A DNA stretch of 64,000 bases from Catenaria anguillulae PL171 (lineage: Eukaryota; Blastocladiomycota; Blastocladiomycetes; Blastocladiales; Catenariaceae), in contig MCFL01000037.1 of assembly GCA_002102555.1 (NCBI GenBank), forward strand, positions 1-64,000, written 5' to 3'. The notes beneath the pieces are model-generated. The model did no database searches. It saw only the letters and a program-made list of their open reading frames with translations, and was not told where the DNA came from. The translations under genes and the position numbers were made by a program. The stretch's first letter is position 1, and the number at the start of each line of letters is the position of its first letter. Shown here piece by piece: positions 24,772 through 34,675 of this stretch.

Positions 24772-25155
24772 ATGTTTGATGTGTTGTCTACATATTCCAA
24801 CTTGATGCTTGGGTGTGGCAGTTTCGTTTTCTTTCTTTATTGCACGTCAAGCATGGTTCCATGCATTGGAACTCGAGCACGCACGATTCCATGATTATTC
24901 CCAGGTCAGCCTTTCTTTTTGTCTGGATTACCTTTGCCTTTTTTCTCTTCTTTTTCGGCGTTTTGTGCTTTGCGTGTCGCGCTTCTCGTTCGAGTTTTTC
25001 GGCTCCTTGGTTGATTCCTATGAATTTCGAATGTATTCTCATGTTTGTTTAGTCTCAGAGACACAAACACGCAGGCCGTCTGGCGGGTCCGCCAGGTGCT
25101 CTCTTGCACATGCAATGATGAGTGTATTGATCTGACCGAACACCGACAAGCAACA
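24772..25155. other. intergenic spacer
   Basis: T-rich, low-GC stretch between convergent genes; nothing recognisable. Confidence 0.4.
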
Positions 25156-28100
25156 TCAAGGACCAGGCCCTCCCTTTTCGGGACCACCGGCTTCGGAGAG
25201 AAACACATTCTCGAGCTGGGATACGGCCGAGGCAAGTTCTGACTTGGCACGAAGCTGCAGGATGACTCGGAGGTTCAGCGACCTCTGACTATAGAAAGCA
25301 AACAGGAGAAGGGATGATAGAAGATTTCGTACCGACGCTTCCGCTTGACTCGACCGCGCTTTCTCCTTATCCATGCCACCATTCTTTCCTACTCCCTCGA
25401 CCCGTAAAGCATCCACAGATCCTGTATTGGCCGACGAATCCAACGAACTCAACCCGCCTGCATTCGCTGCGGCTGCCGCCGTGTCCTCGCCACGCTTACC
25501 GCGACCCGGATTGTACGCGTTCCAAATCCGAATGGTTCCATCCCACGACGACGACACGTACTGCTTGCGGCTCTGGATATGGGCAATGGCGCGAATCTCG
25601 TCCGTATGGCCAATGTTGCGCTGGACGAGCTTTTCGCCATCAAACACGCGAATCACACGGTCGCGCGCGCCAGTCACGACCATGCCAAGCACATCATCGA
25701 GGCACATTGTCGTGACGGGCGATTCGTTGTTGATGACGGTCAGGCATTGAAGCGTGTGCGGGTCCCACAACCTGCAAAAAAAAGGTAAGAGAGTGACAGA
25801 TACGCAGCGAGGTAACAAGCCAGGTGTACCGAAGGGTCTTGTCCTCGGATCCAGTCACCCACTGGCTCTTGACCCCATTCCAAACCACTTTGTTGACCTC
25901 GGCCTCGTGTCCATGAAGCACGCCTACAAGCGTCATGGAATCGCCACGCGGGCTAAACTTGCGCACATAGACGAGCTTGTCGGCCGACGCATATGCAAAC
26001 TGGGGCTCGCAAGAATGGCTCAATGATGTGGGGCGGACAGACATGTCAAGCACGGGTGCATCCGCTGCGAGTTCCTCACGCCCTGATGGCGAGCTTGGGT
26101 CCTTGAAGACATCGAGTTTTGTGCCCGTGCGAAGATCGTAGATGAAGATGCGCCGGTCCCATCCGCTTGTGAGCTAGGCAAGCGTCAACAGAAACAGTGC
26201 AAGTTAGAACAAGATCGTTTGGAATACGGTACCTAACTCACGTTAAAGTCCGTGGTACCAAGTAAAACGACCCACTGTGCTCACACACGACCACAGACGT
26301 GACAGCCTCGCGATGGTCCTCCAGGTGATACTTGTAAGCCAAGCCGCTGACGCGATTGGCAAACGCCTCGTTGCCTTGATCCTCGCCTTGCATAAAGCTG
26401 GCGTTCATTCCGGGCACGCCCAGCCCGGGCATGCCTTCGCTGTCGTCTTGATACCCCCAAACAACCACTCGGCGCTCTTCAAACGCGGCAATCAAGTAGT
26501 CCAATGGATCAAAGAAGAGCATGGTTGTCGCCGTCAGCTTTGCATTTGGCAACTGACTGCCCATCTCTGCGCCCGAATCCGGTTTCCTTAAGCCTGCAAA
26601 TGACCCGACCTTGCTCTTGGCCATGGGCTTTGATCCGGGCTTCCACTGCGCCTTTCCGCCAAACACAGCCGCATTTGACCCCTTGCGAATCGCTGCCATG
26701 GACCCGAGGCCCGCAATCTGGGCGAGCACGGAGTGAATGGGTAACGATTCGCGCGCATACATGAACGTGTTGAGTTGCATGCGCTCCCATTGAATCACGG
26801 CGTTGATGCCCGCCGAAAATATGAGAATCGGGTCCGTCTTGGTCACGGTCAGCGCATCGACCGCGTCAAGGCATTCCAGGGTGGTGACGGGGGCGCCTGG
26901 GTTGAAGCGCCAGACTACCATTTGGCGCCGGGCAGTCACGGCAACAACCTCGCTCGATTCGGGGAGGAAGTGCAGTTGTTTGAACAGCGACGCGGATTTG
27001 TCGTGGACTTTTTCATTGTCGGCCTTGACAAAGTCGGAAATCTGTCGCACAAGGCGGCCGTCAGTTACAGTGCGTTATTAAGCAGTCGCGGCCTACCGTG
27101 TGGGCGTATTACATTGACGCCTGATCGAGGGTCAAGAAAGATGGGGAAGAGCGAGTTGGCGGTAATCCACAGCGTTTGGACGGGCGGGACATAGGTCAGC
27201 CCAGTAATCGAGTCCAAGAACCCATCAAAGCGCTGCAAGCAGTTGCCATCGAGCGACCACAACTTGACAGACCGATCAAAACTGCCCGTCATGAGCCAAG
27301 CATTCTCTGCATCCTTTGCATACGACAAGCAACAAATGCCTGCCTCGTGTGCGTCGTTGATGGTCTGCACCACTTGCACTTTGGACCCATGTGGCGGACT
27401 CTCGTAAATGACAATTTTGCGGTCGAATCCGGCAGAGTAGAAGCGCGCCTCGCAAGAGTACAGGCAGCTGACAATATCGGTGTGGATCCCCTTTGCGCCA
27501 ATGATGTGCAGGTCGCGCAGGTCAAAGATGAGGTCGGGTACGTTGGTCGAGTTTCCGCCCGAAGAGGCTTGGACGACTTGGAAATCGTCCTTTGCTTGGT
27601 AGACGCGGACCATGCCCTTTTGGCCGCACATGAGCTGGTTTCGTCGCGAGTTCCATGCGAGTGAATACACTGGCGCGCCAGACTAATGAATAGCGAATCA
27701 CGAATCACGGATGAATGGATTGGAAGAGTCACGAGTCATCAGGTGCGGCAGGGATGCAAAGAAACAAACCTGGATCTTTTGCAATATCTTTCCCGAGTTT
27801 GACCAGGCAATGATGGACCCGTCCTGCGATGAAGATACGAGGCATTTGATTTCCTTACTGTGGGTTTTGGCGTTGTGAGAAACATCAGTACAACTGACGA
27901 GGTTGGCTGCCACCGCCAAAGGGTTCGTTCTTGCATCAGTCAATACCAGTAAACCATTGCTGTGACCCATCCCGTATGCCCCTCAAAGGTTGCCGTCAGC
28001 CGCGGTGTCCCTGAATCGGTGTCCCATGATCGGATGATTGAGTCTTCACACCCAGTAAAGACTTCGCGCCGAACGAGGTGGTAAGCGATGCATGTGATTG

Positions 28101-28303
28101 GCTTTGGGTGAGCGTCAGGCGAGACGACGCATTTGAGCTCCATTGCGGCAAGTGTGCTTGAGGTGGTCCAGGCACACGAGAATATTACTCACGTTCGACC
28201 CTATGATAAGCGCAAACTTTGCCCGACGTGTGGGAACTGACTCGGAGGAACGTGTGCGTCTGCATGGCACGTTGAAGGTCTGTCGATCGCCTGGTTGAGT
28301 CAT
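25156..28303 (-). CDS. WD40-repeat protein, about 895 residues
   Basis: Eight exons on the complement: 28193-28303, 27947-28137, 27770-27857, 27097-27682, 26259-27058, 25830-26173, 25333-25771, 25156-25284. The sum is divisible by three and all phases agree. Two sets of WD40 blades are visible: an N-terminal set (HPKPITCIAYH, GCEDSIIRSWD, GHTGWVTAMVY, SSSQDGSIIAW, TGSFDRSVKLW) and a C-terminal set (LTSGWDRRIFIYD, HEAEVNKVVWN, TGSEDKTLRLWD, GARDRVIRVFD, VSSSWDGTIRIWN), as in two-propeller scaffolds of the WDR49/WDR64 kind. The subfamily is a guess. The C-terminus is a short helix. The intron at 27059-27096 (38 bp) ends ...GACG instead of AG. Confidence 0.85.
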
Positions 28304-28508
28304 GTTCGCTGACACTCGCCAACCGCATCATGTCACAGGTGGTGAGGGTTGACGTTGACGGCGGCAGCTCATCAGAATGCGCAGTATGTCAATCATTGAG
28401 CATGTCATGCTGTTAAATTGAAGCAATGCGACCCATCACTCCCGTGCCATGTGTAATGCAACTTGTACAACTCGGTTCAATTTGGCACGTAGCCCCCCAA
28501 CAGCCGCC

Positions 28509-30319
28509 ATGAATGCAACACCTCGAGATGCATGGCGTCCTCATCCTTGTCTCGACGAACTGGTCACCCACCACATCATTCTTCACGCCCTCGCACTGGC
28601 CCACGATCGCAAGACGGCACGCCTGCGCGGCGAATACTCGGTCATTCTCAACACCCTGCCTCGGTCAAGTATCCCTGAAGCCTCGCACGCCACGATTCGA
28701 TGGCTACCGCACGTCGACCTGGACTTTGCGAGCCATCACGGCGACCTGTGGCTGCTGGACGCCCTGTGGAAACTCTCGCAGCACCCGTCGACTCGCCATC
28801 AGATCAAGCCGCAGTTCTCAACAACGCCAAACCCGCCTTCGTCGTCCAGACGCAACACTGTACCTGGTCCGATCGCAGCAAGCACGCGTGGGTTTGTCCA
28901 TGTCCTTGACTGGTGGGCCAAGCACGACGACCACCTGCCATTGCACCAGTCGGCCGTGTATGCACTTGTTGCCGCAAGCAAGGAAGCGCATTTGCATGTG
29001 CTCGATTGGTGGGCCGCCTACGCCAAAAACAGCAGGTGAATGTTGCCCGAGCCGCACAAGAGGCCGTGGATATGGCAAGCAGCTGCGGATCTGTCTCTGT
29101 GTTGCAATGGTGGCACAAGCTAGTTCCCGTTGCTTTTGGATGCTCTGCGGCCACTCTGATTGCAGCCATCACTCAGGCTCGAGGCGACAAACTCGGAAGG
29201 CAAGTGGTGGATTGGTGGATCAACGAGTCGGGGTGCCAGATTCCTCACACGGCAAAAAAGTTTGCGTTGGCCGCCGCATCCCTTCAACCGACCAGTCAGG
29301 ATCCGAAGACCCCGACGTTGTTTGATAACCTGTGCACGACTTGGCCCACGGCCGTGGATTCGACCCTCATTCCATACCTTTGCCTTTCAAGAGCTTCCGA
29401 TTCGGCTCGCCTTGCTCTTCTCCGCCAGCTGTGTACCAAGCACGCAGAGTTGGTCACCAGCACCATTGCGCGCCGATGTTTTCAGTACGCCACATTGGCT
29501 GGCAACGTTCCGCTTCTCGATTGGCTTTATGCGCAATTCGGACTCACCTGGTCGTCACAACTGTTTCTCACCCACACATCCGACCACATGCTGATTCCCT
29601 CGTCGCTCGTGACCAATGAATGGGTCCGATGCCGGCTGGCCGAACACCCAGGCCGCCGAGTCTACTACTGGGACGCCAAGCCCACGATTGCAGACATGGC
29701 AAGTGCCATGGGCCACACGACCGCGCTCGAATGGTGGATGGACCGGTCGCTTGCTGGCGGGCGGAACCTTGAGTACACGGACGCGGCCATCAACCAGGCA
29801 AGTGCCGCGGGGCACTTGGAGACGCTCAAGTGGTGGGCCGACCAGCATCATTGCAAGGGATTGGCGCTCAAGTACACGGCGGCCGCAATGGACGAGGCGT
29901 CGCGCAACGGGCATTTGCACGTGCTTCGGTGGTGGCGGGACCAGTCGCGGTTGGTCAACAAGGTGACAAAGTGGGCGCTTCGGCTTCCGAGAAGCAACCC
30001 CATGTGGGAAGCGGTTCGGGAGTACTGGCTTGGGGTGGGAATGTTCAAGGATTTCATTTTGAACGAAGATGCGGAGGACAGTGACGACGATCTGAAGAGC
30101 TTTTTGGGCTGTTTGATTGACTGTGTGGACGATTCAAGTAATACATGGAGGATGTCTCTCCCCCCCCCCCCCCTGGCCATCTGTCTTCGCTTTCTTCGTG
30201 GATTTGAGCGCCACATGGTGATCGCCACAAGGTCCGAGTCCGGTACCGCAGTCCACGTCGCCCTTGGCCTAACAATTGCGATTCACCTCACTGTCCGTCA
30301 ACGACTTGAACTGCGATGA
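28509..30319 (+). CDS. Trp-Trp ('LDWW') repeat protein, ankyrin-like
   Basis: Starts at the ATG at 28509. The repeat unit is about 30-35 residues with a core such as HVLDWWA, LEWWMD, LKWWADQ, LRWWRDQ preceded by 'A(A/S).(A/N)GH(L/V)' helices (MASAMGHTTALEWWMD; INQASAAGHLETLKWWAD; MDEASRNGHLHVLRWW). This is an ankyrin-like solenoid; related Trp-Trp repeat proteins occur, as I recall, in large families in Blastocladiomycota. The frame shifts by one base in an AAAAA run at 29025-29029 (WWAAYAKN continues as QQVNVARAAQEA), so the real protein likely spans both frames. The 3' end after the 14-C run (30160-30173) is unreliable. Function unknown; such repeats usually bind proteins. Confidence 0.75.
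30160..30173. repeat. 14-C homopolymer
   Basis: Uninterrupted run of 14 C inside the 3' part of the Trp-Trp repeat gene. It is the same length as the G runs at 3499-3512 and 12264-12277. Confidence 0.9.
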
Positions 30320-30649
30320 GACTCCCCGCATTCCCTTTGTCTGCGCCGAGCGCATGCTTGGTCGGATCCATTTGCCCTTGGGCCGGTTCGCATCCGACAT
30401 CCTCGATCGCGGCTCAATATCCACCGTCACCCGGTCCTGGCTGCCGCTCACGTAATTGGACACGATGTGGCATATTCCTCGTGTGTCTTGCTCGATTATC
30501 ATGGCCGTAGGGCCTCACGACTTGCGCTTGTGCGTGTGTGTTCCTGCCTGTGTCAGGCGTCGAACGTCGTTGTGTGATCACGCCGCTTCCAATGAGCCAC
30601 TCACGAATACACGACTAACAACTTCAGCGAGAGACTAGCTTACGCTCAG

Positions 30650-31472
30650 CATGCCTGTCGAGCTGTGCATCAAGGCGCTTGCTCCCCTGCTTGACGTGCT
30701 CGTCCGCAATCACGTCTGGTCACTCGCGAACTAGGTTCGTGCTCTCGCTTTCCCTGGTCAAGAGAAAAAAAAAAAAAAAAAAAAAAAGATGGACCTCTGG
30801 CAAAGGGACGCCGCTCCTCGCTTGTTATCTTTTGGGATGGCACATCCCAGCGCCATACCATCACAAGCTATCTGGCGCAATGGATTGATCTCCAAGTCCA
30901 TTGGACTCGCGGAATATGAGGCAAAGTACGTTTCGCGGAACCAAAGCTGGGAAACCGAGTCAAAACCGAGCCTGATCGGCTCACATTCTTGCTGCGGTGC
31001 CAATGCCTTGATGTATGTTTTGTGGAGGTTTCGCGGGGCAATGATTTGCAAGGAGTACGCGGCCTGTTGCTGGCTCCAAGGCGGCAGACCACAGGCGCCG
31101 CGTTCCACGTCAACTGCAACGTCAACAAGTTGCAAGACTGCATGATCTTCTGGTGTCGGGGTGACGGATCATTCCAAGTCATTGATGGTCTGACGTCAGC
31201 GATCCACCACGGCAACGGATTGGGAGCAGCAAATGGTGCATCTGCCACGGTGCACGTCAGAGCACAAGCATTGGGCAATGGGGCAGTCAGGGACCACGAA
31301 CCAGCGACGAGGATGGATTCGGCGGGCAGGTTCTTGGACAGAGGTGGTCACTTTAGCTTGGGTCGAGATGTTGGTGACCGGCTTCGATGACGCCGTCAAG
31401 ACGCGATTGAATCGTGGGTATGTGGGATGGGGCGGAAGGGCCATGAGACACTATCGGATGGGAACATCATGA
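30650..31472 (+). pseudogene. decayed copy of the unknown gene found intact at 53950-55127
   Basis: Plus-strand fragments match the intact minus-strand protein in order: LAPLLDVLVRNHVWSLAN (against IDPLLEVMARNHVRSLSD), then after a 23-A run VIFWDGTSQR and QWIDLQVH (against AIFWDGDNVF and RWIDLHVH), RGDGSFQVIDGL (against SGDGSFEVMESL), and VEMLVTGFDDAV..GYVGW (against MEMLLTGFDPLR..KYVEW). In-frame stops (after SLAN and after the WIDL block) and frame changes show it is non-functional. It lies just downstream of the Trp-Trp repeat gene and outside the inverted-repeat element. Confidence 0.75.
30765..30787 (+). repeat. 23-A homopolymer
   Basis: Uninterrupted A run within the pseudogene, between its SLAN and FWDG blocks. 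It lies inside the copy, not at its 3' end, so it is not a retrocopy tail. Confidence 0.85.
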
Positions 31473-31890
31473 TGGGCTGCATTTGGATGTTGGTAGGAGA
31501 ATGGCCGAGGAGGTCAGTGTGCCCCGATTCTGTGCGTGAATGAATCCTTGTATGGACTTACCTCCAACCCCAACTTGTTGTTCCCATCTGTCTGTGTGAG
31601 CTGAAATCAATGATCCTGGCAGCTGGCTCTGGTTGATCTCATGAAGTTGAACAACCAAAACGTCGTCCAAGACGTTGAGTCGAGCCCTCCCAGATACAAG
31701 TACGACAGCAAAGGTTGCGTACATCAGTCATCTTTGAGTGGGGTGGCTAACGGGTATGAAATATGGCAGAAAATTGAATGGGGATGGCGAACTCAGAATG
31801 TAGCACTTGTGGGAAACCCGAAAAGAGAATGTGTACACGGCATGACAATGACAACGGCAACGAGTGACCACAAACGAACATTGAGATGAC
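31473..31890. other. intergenic spacer
   Basis: Between the pseudogene and the DCN1 stop codon. Nothing recognisable. Confidence 0.4.
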
Positions 31891-32858
31891 TTATTGCTTG
31901 TGCTTGTAGTACTCGACGAAATCGTCAATGAGCGAAGGCCACGACGCCAAGGGATCAAAATCGTCAAGAGACGTGAGCTGGGTAAACTCGAGCAGCACGT
32001 TCCACGTGTCCTTTGGAATGGAGCGCTTGCAGTTTGCCTAGAAAAGGATTCGTAAAGCCAGATCGAGTGCATGAGACTTTGGTAAGTATGAAGGGCAATA
32101 CGAAAAAAAAGAAAAGAGAGAGAAAGGCAGACGGGAAACGAGAACGTACCGTGATGAAGGCCAACCAGTCGTCAATGTACTTCCACCTGCCCGTCAACAA
32201 GAGCTCCCACAGCGCCACGGCCGTCTCGACATTCAAACTCTTTTGGCCCTCCTCCCTGGAAAAAGTGTAGGTGAACTCGTACACGCTCTTGAAAAAGCCT
32301 GGATCGCTCAACTCTGCCCTCAATTTCGGGATTGCGGCACGCATCTTGTCGAGTGAATCGCATCCCAACTTTGACCAGCCCTGGACCCACCCGTTGCGGG
32401 GAAAGTTGCACATGGAGGGGCATCCGAGCGAGTAGGCGACGGCCAACATGACCACGTCGCTCGGGTCGACGCCAAGATCCTGGCACAGCTGCTCGGTGCC
32501 TTCGACGGAAATGATGTCCTCGTCGGCATGGTCGGGGCTCAAGCGCTTGTACTTGTCAAAGAGCGCCGTGAGGGCATGGAGGTCGACCTGGCGCGCACTG
32601 GATTGCGCGTAGCCGTTGGAGAAGTAGTCGTCTGCGGCCAGCTGCAGGTTGCACTTGTGTTTGGCGAGGAGCTGGCGCGCAGCAGCGTCGTTGAGGCCCG
32701 TGACTTGGGTGAGCTGGGTGACGAGCGAGGCCGGGATGGAGGCGGTCGACGACGACTGTTGGTTTGCGTTGGAGGCAGAGGAGCCGAAGCGGAACTGAGA
32801 GCGGCAATGAAGTCAATTGTGGATTGCGATGCGCGGGTGCGTAAAGGAGACGCACCAT
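31891..32858 (-). CDS. DCN1: DCN1-like cullin neddylation co-E3
   Basis: DCN1 promotes transfer of NEDD8 from Ubc12 to cullins. Exons: 32856-32858 (the ATG alone), 32150-32794, 31891-32037; 264 residues. After MFRFGSS comes a UBA-like domain ([27 protein letters not shown]), then the PONY domain with [53 protein letters not shown] and the C-terminal [14 protein letters not shown]. All hallmark blocks are present, including the basic-acidic surface near KRSIPKDTW. The first intron falls directly after the start codon (ATG|GTGCGT...CTCAG|TTC), which is unusual but phase-consistent. Confidence 0.95.
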
Positions 32859-33240
32859 GGTGAAGAGTTTAGAGGCGTTTGGTGGCGATATCGAAATCGA
32901 TGGAGAGAGGCGGGGCAGAGAACTTTCACGTTGATGGCGGAGGATTTGCAGTTTCAACTCTTGACTTTTGAGGCAGGCGGGCAGGGCAGCGGCCAGCGGG
33001 GAGGGAAAGTGCGGGCGGGGCGAGTGAGTGCGCAGAGTGGGCAGACAGTGTCGGTGCGTCGCTGTGGACTAGACCTCATTCGATATTGAAATAATTTTGA
33101 ATGTCCGTTTATTGCTCATCATCACCATACCATTTAATGCAATTAATGCGTGAGCGACGGCCGCCCGATTTGGTTTGGGGTTTATTTTTCATTGGTTGTA
33201 TCATTTTTATTGGCCTCCGCGCCGGATCCTTATCGTCGAT

Positions 33241-34476
33241 ATGAAGTACGATGAGAATGGGTCCATGCATGCTTTGTACGTAATCATGTCCAGCACCAGC
33301 AATCATACGAGTGAGTCACCACAGCCGCCGCCGCCGCCGCCCGCCGCCCTTGGTGGCCTTCCTCCACAAGCACACGGCCTACGACCTTCTGCCCGTGTCG
33401 GTCAAGGTCGTGGTCCTCGACACGCTGCTGCCCCTTCGCAAGGCCATTGCCGCCCTCTTACTCAACGGCCTCACTGCCGCCCCGCTCTGGCACTCGCCCA
33501 CAATGTCCTTCTTTGGCCTTCTCACCGTCGCCGACATTCTCCGCCTCGTCCTCCACTATGCCGACTCGCTCGCCGCTTTGCCCGAAACAGAGCCCGCCTC
33601 CCTGGCCGACGACATTGACGCCATCACGGTCGAGTCACTCCGATCCTATGCTTTTGCACCCGCACCCACACCCGCGTCCAGTGCATCTGTTGCCGCATCT
33701 ACCTCGACTCCTCCGGTCGTGGGGCTTAACCCGCTCAAGATTCACCCGCTGCGGTCCGTGCTCGAAGCCAGCCAGACCATGGCCCAGTGCCACTTGCATC
33801 ATTTACCGCTCGTGGACGTGGATTCCGTCAACAAGCAAGAAACAGTCGTCAGCGTGCTCTCTGGAAGCAAGATCTTGCGGTTTCTCGCTTGCAACGTATG
33901 TGACTGACCCGGTCACTTGCTCATTCATCCATTGGGCCAGATCAACTGCTTACTTTTTTCTTTCTCGGCGAGTATTTGAAACAGTGCCCATCAATACGCA
34001 ACCTCACTATGCCTCTCCCGCCAACACTTGGCACCTCCTCGCCCCATCTCCTCACTGCAACACCTAGCACACCACTGCTCGACGCCATCCGCCTCATGGC
34101 CAACCACGACATTTCCGCGCTCCCCATCATCGACCCACACACCAACACGCTCCTGGACGTGTTTTCCGAAACCGACGTGCTGCTCACTGTTCGCGACTTT
34201 CCCACCGTGCCCATGTGGACACCCCTGGGCGAAGCGCTTGGGCGTCGCCCGCCCGAATCGCCATTATCAAGTGCCGTGTACACGTGCCAGCGCACAGACA
34301 CGGTGGCGTCGCTGTTTGCCATCATTCAGCAGGGCGCAAAGGTGACCAGGTTCATGGTGGTGGATGCAGAAGGCAGGTTGGAGGGCGTGGTCACGTTGGG
34401 CGATTTGCTTGGGTGGGTGTTGGCATATGTGCCCGAGGCACCGGACGTGCAAGAATCGTTCGGGGCGGGATCATAA
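33241..34476 (+). CDS. SNF4: AMPK/SNF1 gamma subunit (four CBS motifs)
   Basis: SNF4/AMPK-gamma binds AMP, ADP or ATP and regulates the SNF1 kinase complex. Exons 33241-33275, 33325-33895 and 33973-34476 give 369 residues with consistent phases. CBS1: HTAYDLLPVS, AAPLWHS, FGLLTVADI; CBS2: ETVVSVLSGSKILRFLA; CBS3: TPLLDAIRLMANHDISALP, LDVFSETDVL; CBS4: VYTCQRTDTVASLFAII, RFMVVDAEGRLEGVVTLGDL. The nucleotide-binding Asp at the end of each CBS is seen in LTVADI, FSETDV and TLGDL. The linker between CBS1 and CBS2 is longer than in yeast (Ala/Ser/Pro-rich). An alternative start at the ATG at 33289 would need a one-base indel in the CCG repeat. Confidence 0.93.
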
Positions 34477-34675
34477 TGGAGAGTATGTGAAGTCAGTCAT
34501 TCTGCATGTATTCTTTTGCCTGTTGCCCAGTCAGAGTCAGGGTCGGAGGCAAGAACGCCACTGCACCAGGCAGGCTCTGCAAGTGGCATGCCAGGATTGA
34601 TTGATTATGTCAAAATCTTTATAGTAATATTGACGGTATTGGGCCGGCAATCCGCAATGGAATATGCTACCATGA

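Noticed and set aside
30765..30787. Poly-A tail of a retrocopied gene
   Set aside because: The A run lies inside the homologous sequence, not at its 3' end, and the paralogue's homology continues after it.
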